Positions 44,077 through 52,979 of a DNA stretch of 57,287 nt are shown in pieces (the first letter of the stretch is position 1; the number at the start of each line of letters is the position of its first letter). The position numbers and the translations under genes are program-made. The DNA lies in contig QWHO01000015.1 of NCBI GenBank assembly GCA_021404945.1, positions 1 through 57,287 on the forward strand, in the 5' to 3' direction. Below the pieces are notes generated by a model, which saw nothing but the letters and a program-made list of their open reading frames with translations, did no database searches and had not been told where the DNA came from. This stretch comes from a bacterium CPR1. Its GTDB lineage: Bacteria > Vulcanimicrobiota > Xenobia > Xenobiales > QWHO01.

Positions 44077-45870
44077 TCAGCGGGCACCCTGGGGCACGCG
44101 CACGTTGAGGTGCAAAATGTCGAGCTGGTCCTGGCTGACCTCCACCGGGGCCCCGGTCATGGGGTCGGCAGCACTGGCGTTTTTGGGGAAGGCCAGCACC
44201 TCGCGGATGGAGTCGCAGCCGACACAAATGGCCACCAGGCGATCGAGCCCGAGGGCGATGCCGCCGTGGGGAGGGGCCCCATACTCGAAGGCATCGAGCA
44301 GGAAGCCGAACTTCTGGCGGGCGTCCTCGATGGAGAGACCGATGCAACCGAGCACTTTCTCCTGCATCTCGCGCTGGTGGATACGGATGCTGCCCGAGGC
44401 CACCTCATTGCCGTTGAGCACCAGGTCGTAGGCCGCCGCCCGCACCTGACGAGGGTCCGAATCGAGCAGATGGGCGTCCTCGGGATGGGGTGAGGTGAAC
44501 GGGTGGTGCTCGGGCACCAGCCGTCCGCTCTCTTCATCGAAGGCAAAGAGCGGGAAGTCGACCACCCAGAGAAACTCGAACTTGCTCGCGGGGATCAGCT
44601 CGTAACGCCTGGCCAGCTCCAACCGCAGTCGTCCGAGCTGTCCGTTCAGGCTGGCCGCAGGGCCGGCGGCCATGATGACCAGGTCCCCCTCGCCGGCCCC
44701 CAGGGCCTGCAGCACTTTTTCCACCCGCTCGGCGCCCAGCTTGGCCAGCAGCGACGACTTGAGCTCGCCCTGCTGGCGCGAAGCATAGAAGGTCTTCAGG
44801 CCGCTCACCAGGGCCCCCACCTCGTCTTGCTCCTTGCGGCTGATGGCCCCCCTGCCGGGAACCATGAGGGCTTTGACCGTGCCGCCCGAGCTCAGGGTCT
44901 GCTCAAAAGGGGTGAACTCGCTGCCGCGCACGATCTCGTCCAGGGAGTGGAGCTCGAGCCCGAAGCGAAGGTCGGGCTTGTCGCTGCCGTAGCGCTCGGC
45001 AGCCTCCTTGTAGTGCATTCGGCGAATGGGGCGCGCGACCTGGTGCTCCATGACCGTGCTCCAGACGTGGGCCACCAGGCCTTCGACCACGCCGAAGACG
45101 TCTTCTTGTCCCACGAAGGACATCTCCATGTCGATCTGGGTGAACTCGGGCTGACGGTCGGCGCGCAGATCCTCATCCCGAAAGCAGCGAGCGATCTGGA
45201 AGTAGCGGTCCAAGCCCGAGACCATGAGCAACTGCTTGAAGAGCTGGGGCGACTGGGGCAGGGCGTAGAATGATCCCGGGTGAACCCGGCTGGGCACAAG
45301 GTAGTCGCGCGCCCCTTCGGGCGTGGAGCGCACCAGCATGGGGGTCTCGATCTCCAGGAACCCCACCGAGTCGAGGTAGTCGCGCACGGCTTTGGTGAAG
45401 CGGTGGCGTAGCACGATGTTGCGGGTCATGCGCGGACGGCGTAAGTCGAGGTAGCGATACTGCATGCGCTTGGACTCGTCCACGTTCTGCTCTTCTGCCA
45501 CCAGGATGGGCAGCTCCCGGGAGGGATTCAGCAGGCGCAGACGGTCCACGTGCACCTCCACCTCGCCGGTGGCCAGGTTGGGATTGACCGTCTGTGGAGA
45601 GCGCTGAAGCACCTTGCCCTCCACCGCCACCACATACTCCGAGCGCAACCGCTCGGCCAGGGCGAAAGCCGACTTGCTCTCGGCCGAGTCGAACACGCAT
45701 TGGGCAAGACCCTCGCGGTCACGCACCTCGACGAAGATGAGCCCGCCCAGGTCGCGGCGGCGATGGACCCAGCCCATCAGCACGACCTCCTGGCCCACGT
45801 GCTCGGTGCGCAGCTCGCCGCAGCGATGGGTGCGGCGAAGCCCCCCCAGCGGCTCCGTGCCGTCTTGCAT
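44077..45870 (-). CDS. aspS: Aspartyl-tRNA synthetase (bacterial type)
   Basis: The 597-residue class II enzyme has the N-terminal OB anticodon-binding domain (GWVHRRRDLGGLIFVEVRDR), motif 2 (FQIARCFRDEDLRADRQPEF), the bacterial GAD insertion (about 290-410) and motif 3 (GGIALGLDRLVAI). It charges tRNA-Asp, and possibly tRNA-Asn if the organism uses the indirect route; that cannot be settled here. ATG 45870 has an AGGAGGG site six bases upstream; the frame extends further without similarity. Confidence 0.96.
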   Translation of the reverse strand: MQDGTEPLGGLRRTHRCGELRTEHVGQEVVLMGWVHRRRDLGGLIFVEVRDREGLAQCVFDSAESKSAFALAERLRSEYVVAVEGKVLQRSPQTVNPNLATGEVEVHVDRLRLLNPSRELPILVAEEQNVDESKRMQYRYLDLRRPRMTRNIVLRHRFTKAVRDYLDSVGFLEIETPMLVRSTPEGARDYLVPSRVHPGSFYALPQSPQLFKQLLMVSGLDRYFQIARCFRDEDLRADRQPEFTQIDMEMSFVGQEDVFGVVEGLVAHVWSTVMEHQVARPIRRMHYKEAAERYGSDKPDLRFGLELHSLDEIVRGSEFTPFEQTLSSGGTVKALMVPGRGAISRKEQDEVGALVSGLKTFYASRQQGELKSSLLAKLGAERVEKVLQALGAGEGDLVIMAAGPAASLNGQLGRLRLELARRYELIPASKFEFLWVVDFPLFAFDEESGRLVPEHHPFTSPHPEDAHLLDSDPRQVRAAAYDLVLNGNEVASGSIRIHQREMQEKVLGCIGLSIEDARQKFGFLLDAFEYGAPPHGGIALGLDRLVAICVGCDSIREVLAFPKNASAADPMTGAPVEVSQDQLDILHLNVRVPQGAR

Positions 45871-45989
45871 AACCAACCCTCCTGGCGTGTGAATCGCTCC
45901 CACAGTCGCGCGCATCGACGGTCGCCAATAGCTGCCCGCGAGCGTTCTGCGCCTGCTGGCGCTTCGCTGAGAAGGGGGCTCTTCTGGGG

Positions 45990-46394
45990 CTAGGAGGCTT
46001 TAGCCTGCTTCTTGACCCAGTTGTTCAGCCGATTCTGAACGTCGGGGGGTAGCACGAAGTGGATTCCGGCCAGAGTGGTGCCGTCAGCCATGGGACGCTG
46101 CCACACCAGACGGGCACGGGCCTGCAGGCGCAGCTTTTCCTCCAGCTCGAGCTCGAGCAACAGCCCGGCCTCTGGGTCGAGGGGCTCGGGCATGATGATT
46201 CGGGCTCCGTTGCTGGAGAAATTGAGCGTTCGGCTGCGCAAGAATTCGTCTTTGCCATCGGGGCGATACCAGATGGGGAACTGGCGCGCCATGCGCCGGC
46301 TCTGGCGCCGGTTGTCAAGACCGGGGTCGGACCCGAACGTCCGCCCCCGGTAAGCAATCCGGACGTCGGCTCTGGATTTCTTCTGTTTCGCCAT
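45990..46394 (-). CDS. PilZ domain protein (c-di-GMP binding), copy 2
   Basis: The 134-residue protein has a basic N-terminus (MAKQKKSRADVRIAYRGR) and one PilZ domain with both c-di-GMP motifs: NRRQSRR (about residues 28-34) and NFSSNGARI (about 58-66). It is a likely paralogue of the PilZ gene at 39.1-39.5 kb. The gene is monocistronic here, between aspS and a secreted hypothetical. Confidence 0.85.
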   Translation of the reverse strand: MAKQKKSRADVRIAYRGRTFGSDPGLDNRRQSRRMARQFPIWYRPDGKDEFLRSRTLNFSSNGARIIMPEPLDPEAGLLLELELEEKLRLQARARLVWQRPMADGTTLAGIHFVLPPDVQNRLNNWVKKQAKAS

Positions 46395-46525
46395 GTTGAA
46401 ACAAATTATACAGAATTAGGGTTGAAAATTCAACCCCCCTGCCGTGGCCGCTGCCTTCGTCAGATTGCGCTCATGGGGCAAAATCAAGGGCGAGCACATG
46501 AAGCGAGAGGCAAATTTTCTTGTGA

Positions 46526-47086
46526 TTACTTGAAGCGCAGCGCCTGAAAGACGGCCGGCGTGTTGATGAGACTTTTCAGTGCCTCCATGTCGGTCGCGAT
46601 GTAATAGACGAAGGCATCGGCCACATTGTCCTTGTGGTAGACGTTCAGCAGGCAGAGCCGTCCGTCGCTCAGCGGCACCGCCGACGTCATGCCGGCGTCG
46701 GCTCCGAACTCGGCCTTGACGTTGGGAGGGCTGAAGGCCTGGTTGGGGATGCGGTCGGGGGATACCCCGGCCAGATTGGCTCCCATGGCCAGAAGCATGG
46801 CGGAATAGAGCTTGTTCGGGTCGGTCAACACGGTCTGGCTGCCCGGTTCCTGGCTCTGTTTGTACGCCTCCACCTGGGCCGCCAGCGGGCGAATCGCGTA
46901 GCGTAGCTCTCCGCTGGCGCCCTTGAGGGCATAGTCGCAACCTTCGGGGGGAGTGACCGGCTCGAACCCGGTGGGAATCGTGAACGTCAACGAGAGCGGC
47001 TCGATCAGCTTTCGAAAGGACGCCTCGTCACTGGCCAGAGCCAGCCCGGTCGCCAGGCAAATCCAGGCCAGGAGCACCCTTCTCAC
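46526..47086 (-). CDS. Secreted hypothetical protein
   Basis: I do not recognise this 186-residue protein. A signal peptide is clear (MRRVLLAWICLATGLALAS). The mature part mixes strands and helices (LSLTFTIPTGFEPVTPPEGC, ELRYAIRPL, DMEALKSLINTPAVFQAL) and contains the phrase YHKDNVADAFVYYIATD. The GTG start overlaps the stop of the upstream gene (GTGA), so the two are co-translated. Confidence 0.6.
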   Translation of the reverse strand: MRRVLLAWICLATGLALASDEASFRKLIEPLSLTFTIPTGFEPVTPPEGCDYALKGASGELRYAIRPLAAQVEAYKQSQEPGSQTVLTDPNKLYSAMLLAMGANLAGVSPDRIPNQAFSPPNVKAEFGADAGMTSAVPLSDGRLCLLNVYHKDNVADAFVYYIATDMEALKSLINTPAVFQALRFK

Positions 47087-47850
47087 AGGGCTACGACGAA
47101 TCCTCGCAACATCTCTTCCTGGAGCGTGCCCTTGACCCCCTGCATGGTGGTGGCCTGCACGTAGGCTTTGGCCACCAGGTCGGGGTTGGCGCCGGCGCCC
47201 GACTTGAGCGCGGCAAGCAGGGCCGCCTGCTCGGCAGAATCCACTTCGATGACGGGCTCGGGCGGCTCGGCCTCGCGCGTCTTGTCCACCTGATCGGGAC
47301 TGGTGGTGGCCGTCAGGCTGCGCACCTTAGAGATCTGCTCGCCGGCTTCTTTGGAGTTGCCCAGGGTAGCGGGTATCTCAAGCTCGGGAGCGGCGGTCCG
47401 AGCATCGCTCGCCTCTTCCCGGGCCACCTGGGCCTGCTCGCGGGCCTCCTCGCCCTGGCGCACCTGACGGGTGGCCGTCTCCTGGGTCTCGCGGGTGGCC
47501 TGGACCTTCGCCACCTCGCGCCGGGCCTCGATCGGGACCTGGGCACCCACAGTGGGCTCAGCCGGCTCAGACTTCTGCACCGTGTCGCGAGTGCGGGCCT
47601 GCTCGGCCTTGAGGGCTTCTTGAGTGGCCTTGACCTCTTTGAGCCTGGCGATCTTCTTGGGGTCGGTCAGTTGCAGCGTATCCTTAGGAACGCTCGAGCC
47701 GCCGCAACCACCGCTTTCTTGCACCACGGCCAGGTCGCTGCGGCGGCTCTGGTCGGAGTAGATCATCGCCGCCCAGGCCTCCATGGCCTCGTTGCGCTTG
47801 TCCGCGTTGCGGCGTCCGATTTCCTCGATGGCGTCTGACATTTGCCTCAT
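47083..47850 (-). CDS. Hypothetical Ala/Glu/Gln-rich coiled-coil-like protein
   Basis: The 255-residue protein is low-complexity and charged, with long Glu/Ala/Gln/Arg runs (about residues 65-150) that look helical or coiled coil. Thr/Pro-rich stretches and a short ordered C-terminus (EQAALLAALKSGAG, LQEEMLRGFVVAL) follow. No signal peptide is seen. Start candidates are ATG 47850 and ATG 47841. It is coupled to the secreted hypothetical downstream. Function unknown. Confidence 0.5.
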   Translation of the reverse strand: MRQMSDAIEEIGRRNADKRNEAMEAWAAMIYSDQSRRSDLAVVQESGGCGGSSVPKDTLQLTDPKKIARLKEVKATQEALKAEQARTRDTVQKSEPAEPTVGAQVPIEARREVAKVQATRETQETATRQVRQGEEAREQAQVAREEASDARTAAPELEIPATLGNSKEAGEQISKVRSLTATTSPDQVDKTREAEPPEPVIEVDSAEQAALLAALKSGAGANPDLVAKAYVQATTMQGVKGTLQEEMLRGFVVAL

Positions 47851-48040
47851 CCTATCATGCCTGGCCTGGCAGTTGTTAACGCAGGGTTATCTTTTCGAGC
47901 GGTCCGTGCTGAGCATCGCTCAACCCATGGACAAGGTAGGCCACAGCTCTGAAAGGGGCCTGAAAGGCCGTCGCTTCGGCAAGCAAGACGGTAGCAAAGA
48001 GCGGACAGGGAACCTGAGCAAGCGAGGGACCCTACGACAT

Positions 48041-48110
48041 CTTGGGGCGTCGCGCAGCCCGGAAAACCGTGTCAAAGGGGTTTCCGGCTGCGCTCCTCGC
48101 AGGGTCGCAG
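48041..48110. repeat. Palindromic repeat module R3 (copy A)
   Basis: The core is an imperfect palindrome: GCGCAGCCCGGAAA at 48052-48065 and TTTCCGGCTGCGC at 48081-48093, with CCGTGTCAAAGGGG between. The same sequence, with most positions identical, occurs at 53770-53825 in the opposite orientation. It lies just downstream of the stop of the minus-strand DUF2231 gene. The rest of the 278-base gap shows nothing I can name. Confidence 0.7.
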
Positions 48111-48128
48111 TCCGCCTCAGCCCGAGCC

Positions 48129-49223
48129 TTAAGTTCCCTCCAGCCAGAACGGCATGGACTCGGTATAGGTGATCAGGGCGGCGGCGATCAAGAAGAGAAG
48201 GACGATCCAGGTGGCTTTCCAGATCTTGTTCCCTTCCGGAGCGAGCAACTCGAGCATCTTGATCGCCCCACACGACAGGGCCAGGCCGGCCAGGAAGAAG
48301 TGATGCAGGTAGACGCCGATGGCCGAATCGGCATAAGGAGCGGCGGTATGCAGGTGGGTGAACAGCATGCCACCGCCCACAAGTGCCAGGATGGCGACCA
48401 GATGGTGCTGCAGTCGGCCCGCTTCGGCACTCTTGCGTCGAACCAGGTTGGCGGCCGAGCCGATAAAGATCATGAAGGCTGCGATGATCTTGTGGGCCAG
48501 CACCTCGGCGTCGGTGATCGGCTTGAGGTTGCCGATCGGCCAGGCATCGTGGTCGGAGAAGACCATCAGGAAGACCCCACCTCCCACCAGGAGGATTGGT
48601 CCCAGCGCCCTTACCTTCTCCGCATAGGGAAGCTTGAGATTGTCATAAAGCAGCCAGAAAGTCATGCCCAGCACCATCCAACCAAAGACGCGGTGCATTT
48701 GCTCGGAGTAGGCGACCTCCGTATCGTCGAGCTCGAGGCTCAGATTGGCCAGATCCACGTCGGTCGGCGGAATGGGCGGGGCCTTGAGAGCCACGCCGGC
48801 ACCGTACTTGTAGACGAGCTCGCCTCCCAGCCAACCGGTGGCCGCCAGCATGCCCAGGCTGAGGGCACCGCAAAGCAGATAGACAGCAAAGTAGGGCCGG
48901 TTGCGCCGCACGTGCACGAAAGAGCGCAGGGCCACCAGGGCGATGAACGCCCAGGAGGTAAACTGAGCGAAGTTCTCATGCAGCTTGAGCGGGGGCTGGG
49001 TGACCTGCTGGCGAGCCGCCCAGACGATGGCCATGTTTCCGGTCGTAAAGCTCAGCATGATGCCTACCGTGCCTGCGATCAGGTTGATCATTGCGGCATA
49101 GGCCAGCCTCTCGTCCTTGCGCCAGAATGCCACCAGATCCATGACGACTGCCGCGAACAACAATGCGATCGGGAAATGCACCATGACCGGATGAAGCGAT
49201 GCCATGAGCTGGCTGAGCTGCAT
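48129..49223 (-). CDS. DUF2231-type multi-pass membrane protein
   Basis: The 364-residue protein has about nine to ten hydrophobic helices. Its N-terminus (MASLHPVMVHFPIALLFAAV) matches the DUF2231 motif HPxxVHFPIAL. Conserved His occur at helix edges (SEQMHRVFGWM, AHKIIAAF, THLHTAA), which could bind haem or metal; this is inference. It lies 31 bases downstream of the methyltransferase gene, so it may belong to that operon. The ATG at 49221-49223 gives the DUF2231 N-terminus. Confidence 0.72.
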   Translation of the reverse strand: MQLSQLMASLHPVMVHFPIALLFAAVVMDLVAFWRKDERLAYAAMINLIAGTVGIMLSFTTGNMAIVWAARQQVTQPPLKLHENFAQFTSWAFIALVALRSFVHVRRNRPYFAVYLLCGALSLGMLAATGWLGGELVYKYGAGVALKAPPIPPTDVDLANLSLELDDTEVAYSEQMHRVFGWMVLGMTFWLLYDNLKLPYAEKVRALGPILLVGGGVFLMVFSDHDAWPIGNLKPITDAEVLAHKIIAAFMIFIGSAANLVRRKSAEAGRLQHHLVAILALVGGGMLFTHLHTAAPYADSAIGVYLHHFFLAGLALSCGAIKMLELLAPEGNKIWKATWIVLLFLIAAALITYTESMPFWLEGT

Positions 49224-49254
49224 AACGCTGACCCTCCTGGAAAAAATTTCCAGG

Positions 49255-50097
49255 CTATTCTCTTTGATGCAACTCAACCCTGCCGGACGCCCGGCGAGCA
49301 AATTCTTCCTGCAGTGCTGAGGCGCAGAGCGGCGTGCCCAGGCTGCCGACGAGGCGGAAATATTGCACCCGACCCAGCTCGATCTCGCGCCGGGCGAGGT
49401 CGATCAAACGGCGGGCCTCTGCCAGATCCAGGTCCATGGCCGCCATGAATCCGGCTGCCTCACCCAGGGCCAGGGCGAGCAGGCCGCGTTTGAGTTGCCC
49501 GACCATCTCAGCCAGGGCGGGACTTTCGTCGTGACAGGCGAGCACGCGTAAGCCGGCCTCGAGAAAGAGCCGCTGATTGTCCTCGACCGAGCGGGCATCC
49601 GCAAGACATGTCCAGGGCGCCAGACGCTCGGCCAGCGAGGCGTCGATTTCGCCGTCTCGAGCCATGTCCGAGATTCCAACCAGCCCACCGGGTGCCAGGA
49701 CGCGGGTCCACTCCCTGAGCACCTCTCCCTTGGCGGAAAAGGTCGACAGGGCACACTCGCAGAGGATGGCGTCGAAGCTAGCGTCTTCAAACGGCAACTC
49801 CTCGGCAACGCCTTGCACGAGCTCGATGTCCTGGGCGCCCCGGTCTTGCCGAGCCTGTTCCAGGTTGGCCTGGCTCGCGTCGAGCCCGGTCACCCTCCAG
49901 CCCATTCCGGCCGCAAGCCTGGCTGTCGTTCCTCGACCGCAGGCCACGTCCAGCACCCGGCTTGCGGCCGGAAGCTGCAGCGACTCGAGCAGACGGCGGC
50001 TCAGGGGCTCGCCTCCCGGATGCAAGCTGCCGCCCAGCAGGGTGTGGACCCAGTCCTGCTCGTAAAACTCTGCGCAGCAACGGGTCTGAGGGTTCAC
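49255..50097 (-). CDS. Class I SAM-dependent methyltransferase, ArsM-like
   Basis: The 280-residue protein has a Rossmann methyltransferase core: motif I VLDVACGRGTTARLA, GLDASQANLEQAR, and FDAILCECALSTF with VLAPGGLVGISD. The N-terminal CCAEFYEQDWVHTLLGGSLH and an internal TCLADARS give Cys residues in positions reminiscent of arsenite methyltransferases. The substrate is not proven and could be a lipid or metalloid. The GTG start overlaps the radical SAM gene's stop (GTGA), giving tight coupling. Confidence 0.82.
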   Translation of the reverse strand: MNPQTRCCAEFYEQDWVHTLLGGSLHPGGEPLSRRLLESLQLPAASRVLDVACGRGTTARLAAGMGWRVTGLDASQANLEQARQDRGAQDIELVQGVAEELPFEDASFDAILCECALSTFSAKGEVLREWTRVLAPGGLVGISDMARDGEIDASLAERLAPWTCLADARSVEDNQRLFLEAGLRVLACHDESPALAEMVGQLKRGLLALALGEAAGFMAAMDLDLAEARRLIDLARREIELGRVQYFRLVGSLGTPLCASALQEEFARRASGRVELHQRE

Positions 50098-51428
50098 AGG
50101 CTCGTCCTCCCGCGCTCCAGCGCGTTGTATTGACAGAATGAGTAGACCTCGCCCGCGCTGGTCATCACATGGGTGCAACAGCGGTCGATGCGATCCTGGT
50201 CGTAGGTCCAGACGTCCATGAATGGCTTGATCCCGATGGCAAACAAGTCGCCATAGCTCGCGCCCGGTTGGCTCGAACGGGCAGCCAGAGCTGCGTCGAG
50301 CAAGTGGTCCACCATCTCTTCCTCCATGCTCTGGAGCAAGGGAGATCCTACGATCCAGTCAAGCACCTTCCACAGGCTCTCCGGTCGGTCGAAGCTCTCG
50401 GTCACCTGGGAGATCAGGCTCTGCACCGCCGGGTCGCTCCAGCTCTGATAGGGCGGAAAGCAGCGCGTCAGGGGCACGAGCTTCTCCCCCCTGCGCCACG
50501 CCAGAGCAAGCGAGAAACAGTTTGGGTCCGAGCAGGGAATGGGACTGAAATCCTCTTCGGCGAACACCCCGGTCTGATCGCAGATGGCCTGGATGACATC
50601 GGAGAGGGTGGCCCGGTGGCGGCCCTCCAGTGTGAGGGCCCGACCCGAGCCCATGGCGGGTTGAATCATCATCCGGGAGAGAAAGGGACGTTTCCAGATC
50701 GCCCGCAGCAAGCTCCCAATCTCGTGATCGTTGACCCCGGGGATCAGCGTCATGACGGGCACCGTGTCCACGCCGCGCTCCTCCAGGCGGTCGAGAGCCT
50801 GTTGCTTGGCCCGGGTCAGGTCCGTTCCGCGGAGAGACTCGTGGGTCTTTGCCTGCAGGCCGTCCCACTGCAGGTAGACGCCGACCTTGTCGCCATAGTC
50901 CGCCAGGCGCTCGACCAGGGTGGGGTCCGAGAGCCGGATTCCGTTGCTGTTGATGTAGGTCTTGCGAAACCCCAGCTCGATTGCAGTGTCGAGAAAGGCG
51001 AAAAGCTGGGGGTGCAGGGTGGGCTCGCCACCGGAGAGCTGGAGCAGATCGGTGCCCTGCTTGCCCTGCGCAAGCGCGGTTTGGAGCAGCTCACGGAACT
51101 GCTCCAGGCCCATGCGAGCCTCCAGTTGAGGGGAGGAGCCGGCATAGCAGGTTGGACAAGTGAGATTGCAGCGGTCGATGATCTCGACCATCAAGCTGCA
51201 GCTGTGGCTGCCCGTCGGACCGCATTTTCCGCCTCCGCAGCAGCCCCCGGCGACGGGTTGAGCCTGGGGCCGGTAGTAGTGGCGGGCGCTGCCGGCGAGC
51301 AGGACCTCGAACGCTCCGTGCTCAGGGCACGTCTTCTCCAGAAAGACCTTTCCGGCCCGTTCGATCACGCTGGCGGGGATGCTCCGCAAACAGCTCGGAC
51401 AGACGCTACGGGTCGACTTGACGAGCAT
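50094..51428 (-). CDS. Radical SAM enzyme of the MJ0619/tetraether lipid synthase-like family
   Basis: The 444-residue protein has the radical SAM cluster motif CNLTCPTC (about residues 87-94). The N-terminal zinc or rubredoxin-like site (CPSCLRSIPA, KTCPEHG) and a Cys-rich GGCCGGGKCG loop precede it. A Cys-rich C-terminal half follows (CSDPNC, CFPPYQSW, RCCTHVM, SFCQYNAL). This layout is that of MJ0619-like enzymes, including archaeal Tes. ATG 51428, with GGAGAG six bases upstream, was preferred over GTG 51434. It overlaps the FAD oxidoreductase gene upstream and the methyltransferase gene downstream. The product is unknown. Confidence 0.82.
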   Translation of the reverse strand: MLVKSTRSVCPSCLRSIPASVIERAGKVFLEKTCPEHGAFEVLLAGSARHYYRPQAQPVAGGCCGGGKCGPTGSHSCSLMVEIIDRCNLTCPTCYAGSSPQLEARMGLEQFRELLQTALAQGKQGTDLLQLSGGEPTLHPQLFAFLDTAIELGFRKTYINSNGIRLSDPTLVERLADYGDKVGVYLQWDGLQAKTHESLRGTDLTRAKQQALDRLEERGVDTVPVMTLIPGVNDHEIGSLLRAIWKRPFLSRMMIQPAMGSGRALTLEGRHRATLSDVIQAICDQTGVFAEEDFSPIPCSDPNCFSLALAWRRGEKLVPLTRCFPPYQSWSDPAVQSLISQVTESFDRPESLWKVLDWIVGSPLLQSMEEEMVDHLLDAALAARSSQPGASYGDLFAIGIKPFMDVWTYDQDRIDRCCTHVMTSAGEVYSFCQYNALERGRTSL

Positions 51429-52884
51429 GGTCACTCTCCATTTCTCCGGTGATCAAGGGGGTGGGGCGGCGATCCGTTCGGTAGCCGAGAAGCCACTGGA
51501 CCAGGCGTCGCAACCAGGCGGGGATCGATTCCAGCAAGTAGAGATCAGCGGCTCGTCGTAAACCCAGGGCTCGGGTGGGGTAGACGTGGACAGTCCGGGC
51601 CAGGGCATCCGCCTTGATCCCGTGTTGCATGGCCAGGGCCGCTTCGTGGATCAACTCGCCCGCCGCCTGAGCCACGATGGTGGCCCCCAGGATACGGCCC
51701 CTGCGGTCGGTGACCAGCTTGTAGAAGCCGACCGTCTCTCCTTCGGTGATCGCTCGGTCGACCCGCGCCACCGGAAAACGCCAGACCCTCGGGTCCAGGC
51801 CGGCCTCTCGGGCCCCGGCCTCGGAGAGGCCGACGCGGGCCACCTCGGGGTCCGTGAAGGTGGTCCACGGGATCACGCGGTAGGAAGGCCTCAACGGGAG
51901 CCTGAACAGGGCCTGCGCGACCACGAGCTTGGCCTCGTACTCGGCCACATGAGTGAACTTCAACCCCCCGTGAATATCGCCGCAGGCCCAGATCCGCGGA
52001 TTGGTGGTGCGCAGGCGATGGTCGACTCGAACATATCCTTGCGTGGTTTGCTCGACGCCTGCGACCTCCAGCCCCAGGCCCTCGGTCGCCGGAAGGCGGC
52101 CGGTCGCGACCAGGATCTGATCGCAAGGCCGCATCACCGGGCCCGACGGCGTCTCGATTTGGATCGGCTCTGCCCGAGTCAGGCGCGACGAGGTGAGCAC
52201 TTCGATCCCCTCGTTGCGGAACTGTCGCTCGAGAAGACTGCTGGCCTCCTCTTCCTCGAGTGGTAGCAGGCGGCGATTGCGCTGCACCAGCGTGACGCGC
52301 GACCCCAACCGGGCAAACGCCTGAGCGAGCTCGCACCCGATCGGGCCTCCGCCAAGCACCAGCAAGTGAGCCGGAAGTGCCGCGAGCGAAAAGATCTCCC
52401 GGTTGGTCACGAACCCCCTGGCCTGCAGGCCAGGGATATCGGGCACCGCAGGCACGGTGCCGGTCGCAATCACCGCGCGGCGGAAACCAAGCACGCGGTC
52501 GGCCACGGTCAGGGAGCTCTGGCTGCCAAACACGCCCTGCCCAAAGAGAACCTCGCAGCCGGCCGCCTGAAGCTCGGACGGCTCTTCGTGAGAGGCCACG
52601 GTCGCGATCGCTCTGCGCACCCCGGCCAGAACCGCCGGAAAGTCGACCTCGGGCGGGGCAATCAGGACGCCTGCTTGCGACGAGGTGCGCGCCAGGTGGG
52701 CCAGTCGAGCCGCGTGCAGGAGAGCTTTGCTCGGGATGCAGCCGTAGTTTGTGCAGTCTCCTCCGAGCTTTTCGCGCTCGACCAGAGCAACACGGGCCCC
52801 GGCCAGGGCGGCTGTGACAGCGCACACCAGGCCGGCTGCTCCCCCACCCAGAACCACCAGATCATACTCGCCAGCGCTGCTCAT
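51406..52884 (-). CDS. FAD-dependent pyridine nucleotide-disulfide oxidoreductase (mercuric reductase/lipoamide dehydrogenase-like)
   Basis: The 492-residue flavoprotein has the FAD site VVLGGGAAGLVCAV, the redox-active disulfide GGDCTNYGCIPSKAL (Cys-x4-Cys), the NAD(P) site LVLGGGPIGCELAQAFARLG, ACGDIHG, and the dimerisation domain with VHVYPT. It lacks the extra N- and C-terminal Cys pairs of true MerA. The last 50 residues (LYLLESIPAWLRRLVQWLLGYR) look amphipathic and could touch the membrane. It starts the operon with the radical SAM and methyltransferase genes. A GGAGG lies 12 bases before the ATG. Confidence 0.87.
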   Translation of the reverse strand: MSSAGEYDLVVLGGGAAGLVCAVTAALAGARVALVEREKLGGDCTNYGCIPSKALLHAARLAHLARTSSQAGVLIAPPEVDFPAVLAGVRRAIATVASHEEPSELQAAGCEVLFGQGVFGSQSSLTVADRVLGFRRAVIATGTVPAVPDIPGLQARGFVTNREIFSLAALPAHLLVLGGGPIGCELAQAFARLGSRVTLVQRNRRLLPLEEEEASSLLERQFRNEGIEVLTSSRLTRAEPIQIETPSGPVMRPCDQILVATGRLPATEGLGLEVAGVEQTTQGYVRVDHRLRTTNPRIWACGDIHGGLKFTHVAEYEAKLVVAQALFRLPLRPSYRVIPWTTFTDPEVARVGLSEAGAREAGLDPRVWRFPVARVDRAITEGETVGFYKLVTDRRGRILGATIVAQAAGELIHEAALAMQHGIKADALARTVHVYPTRALGLRRAADLYLLESIPAWLRRLVQWLLGYRTDRRPTPLITGEMESDHARQVDP

Positions 52885-52979
52885 TGGAGGAGACAACCTC
52901 CTGTCGCGGTAAAAGGTTCCCAGGAGAGCTTGCGAGCTCGACGAGATTGCAGCACCTGCTGATTCGACAAGGAAGTGAC

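Noticed and set aside
51406-52884. True mercuric reductase (merA)
   Set aside because: The redox disulfide is present, but the extra N-terminal metal domain and C-terminal Cys pair of MerA are absent, and no mer genes are nearby.
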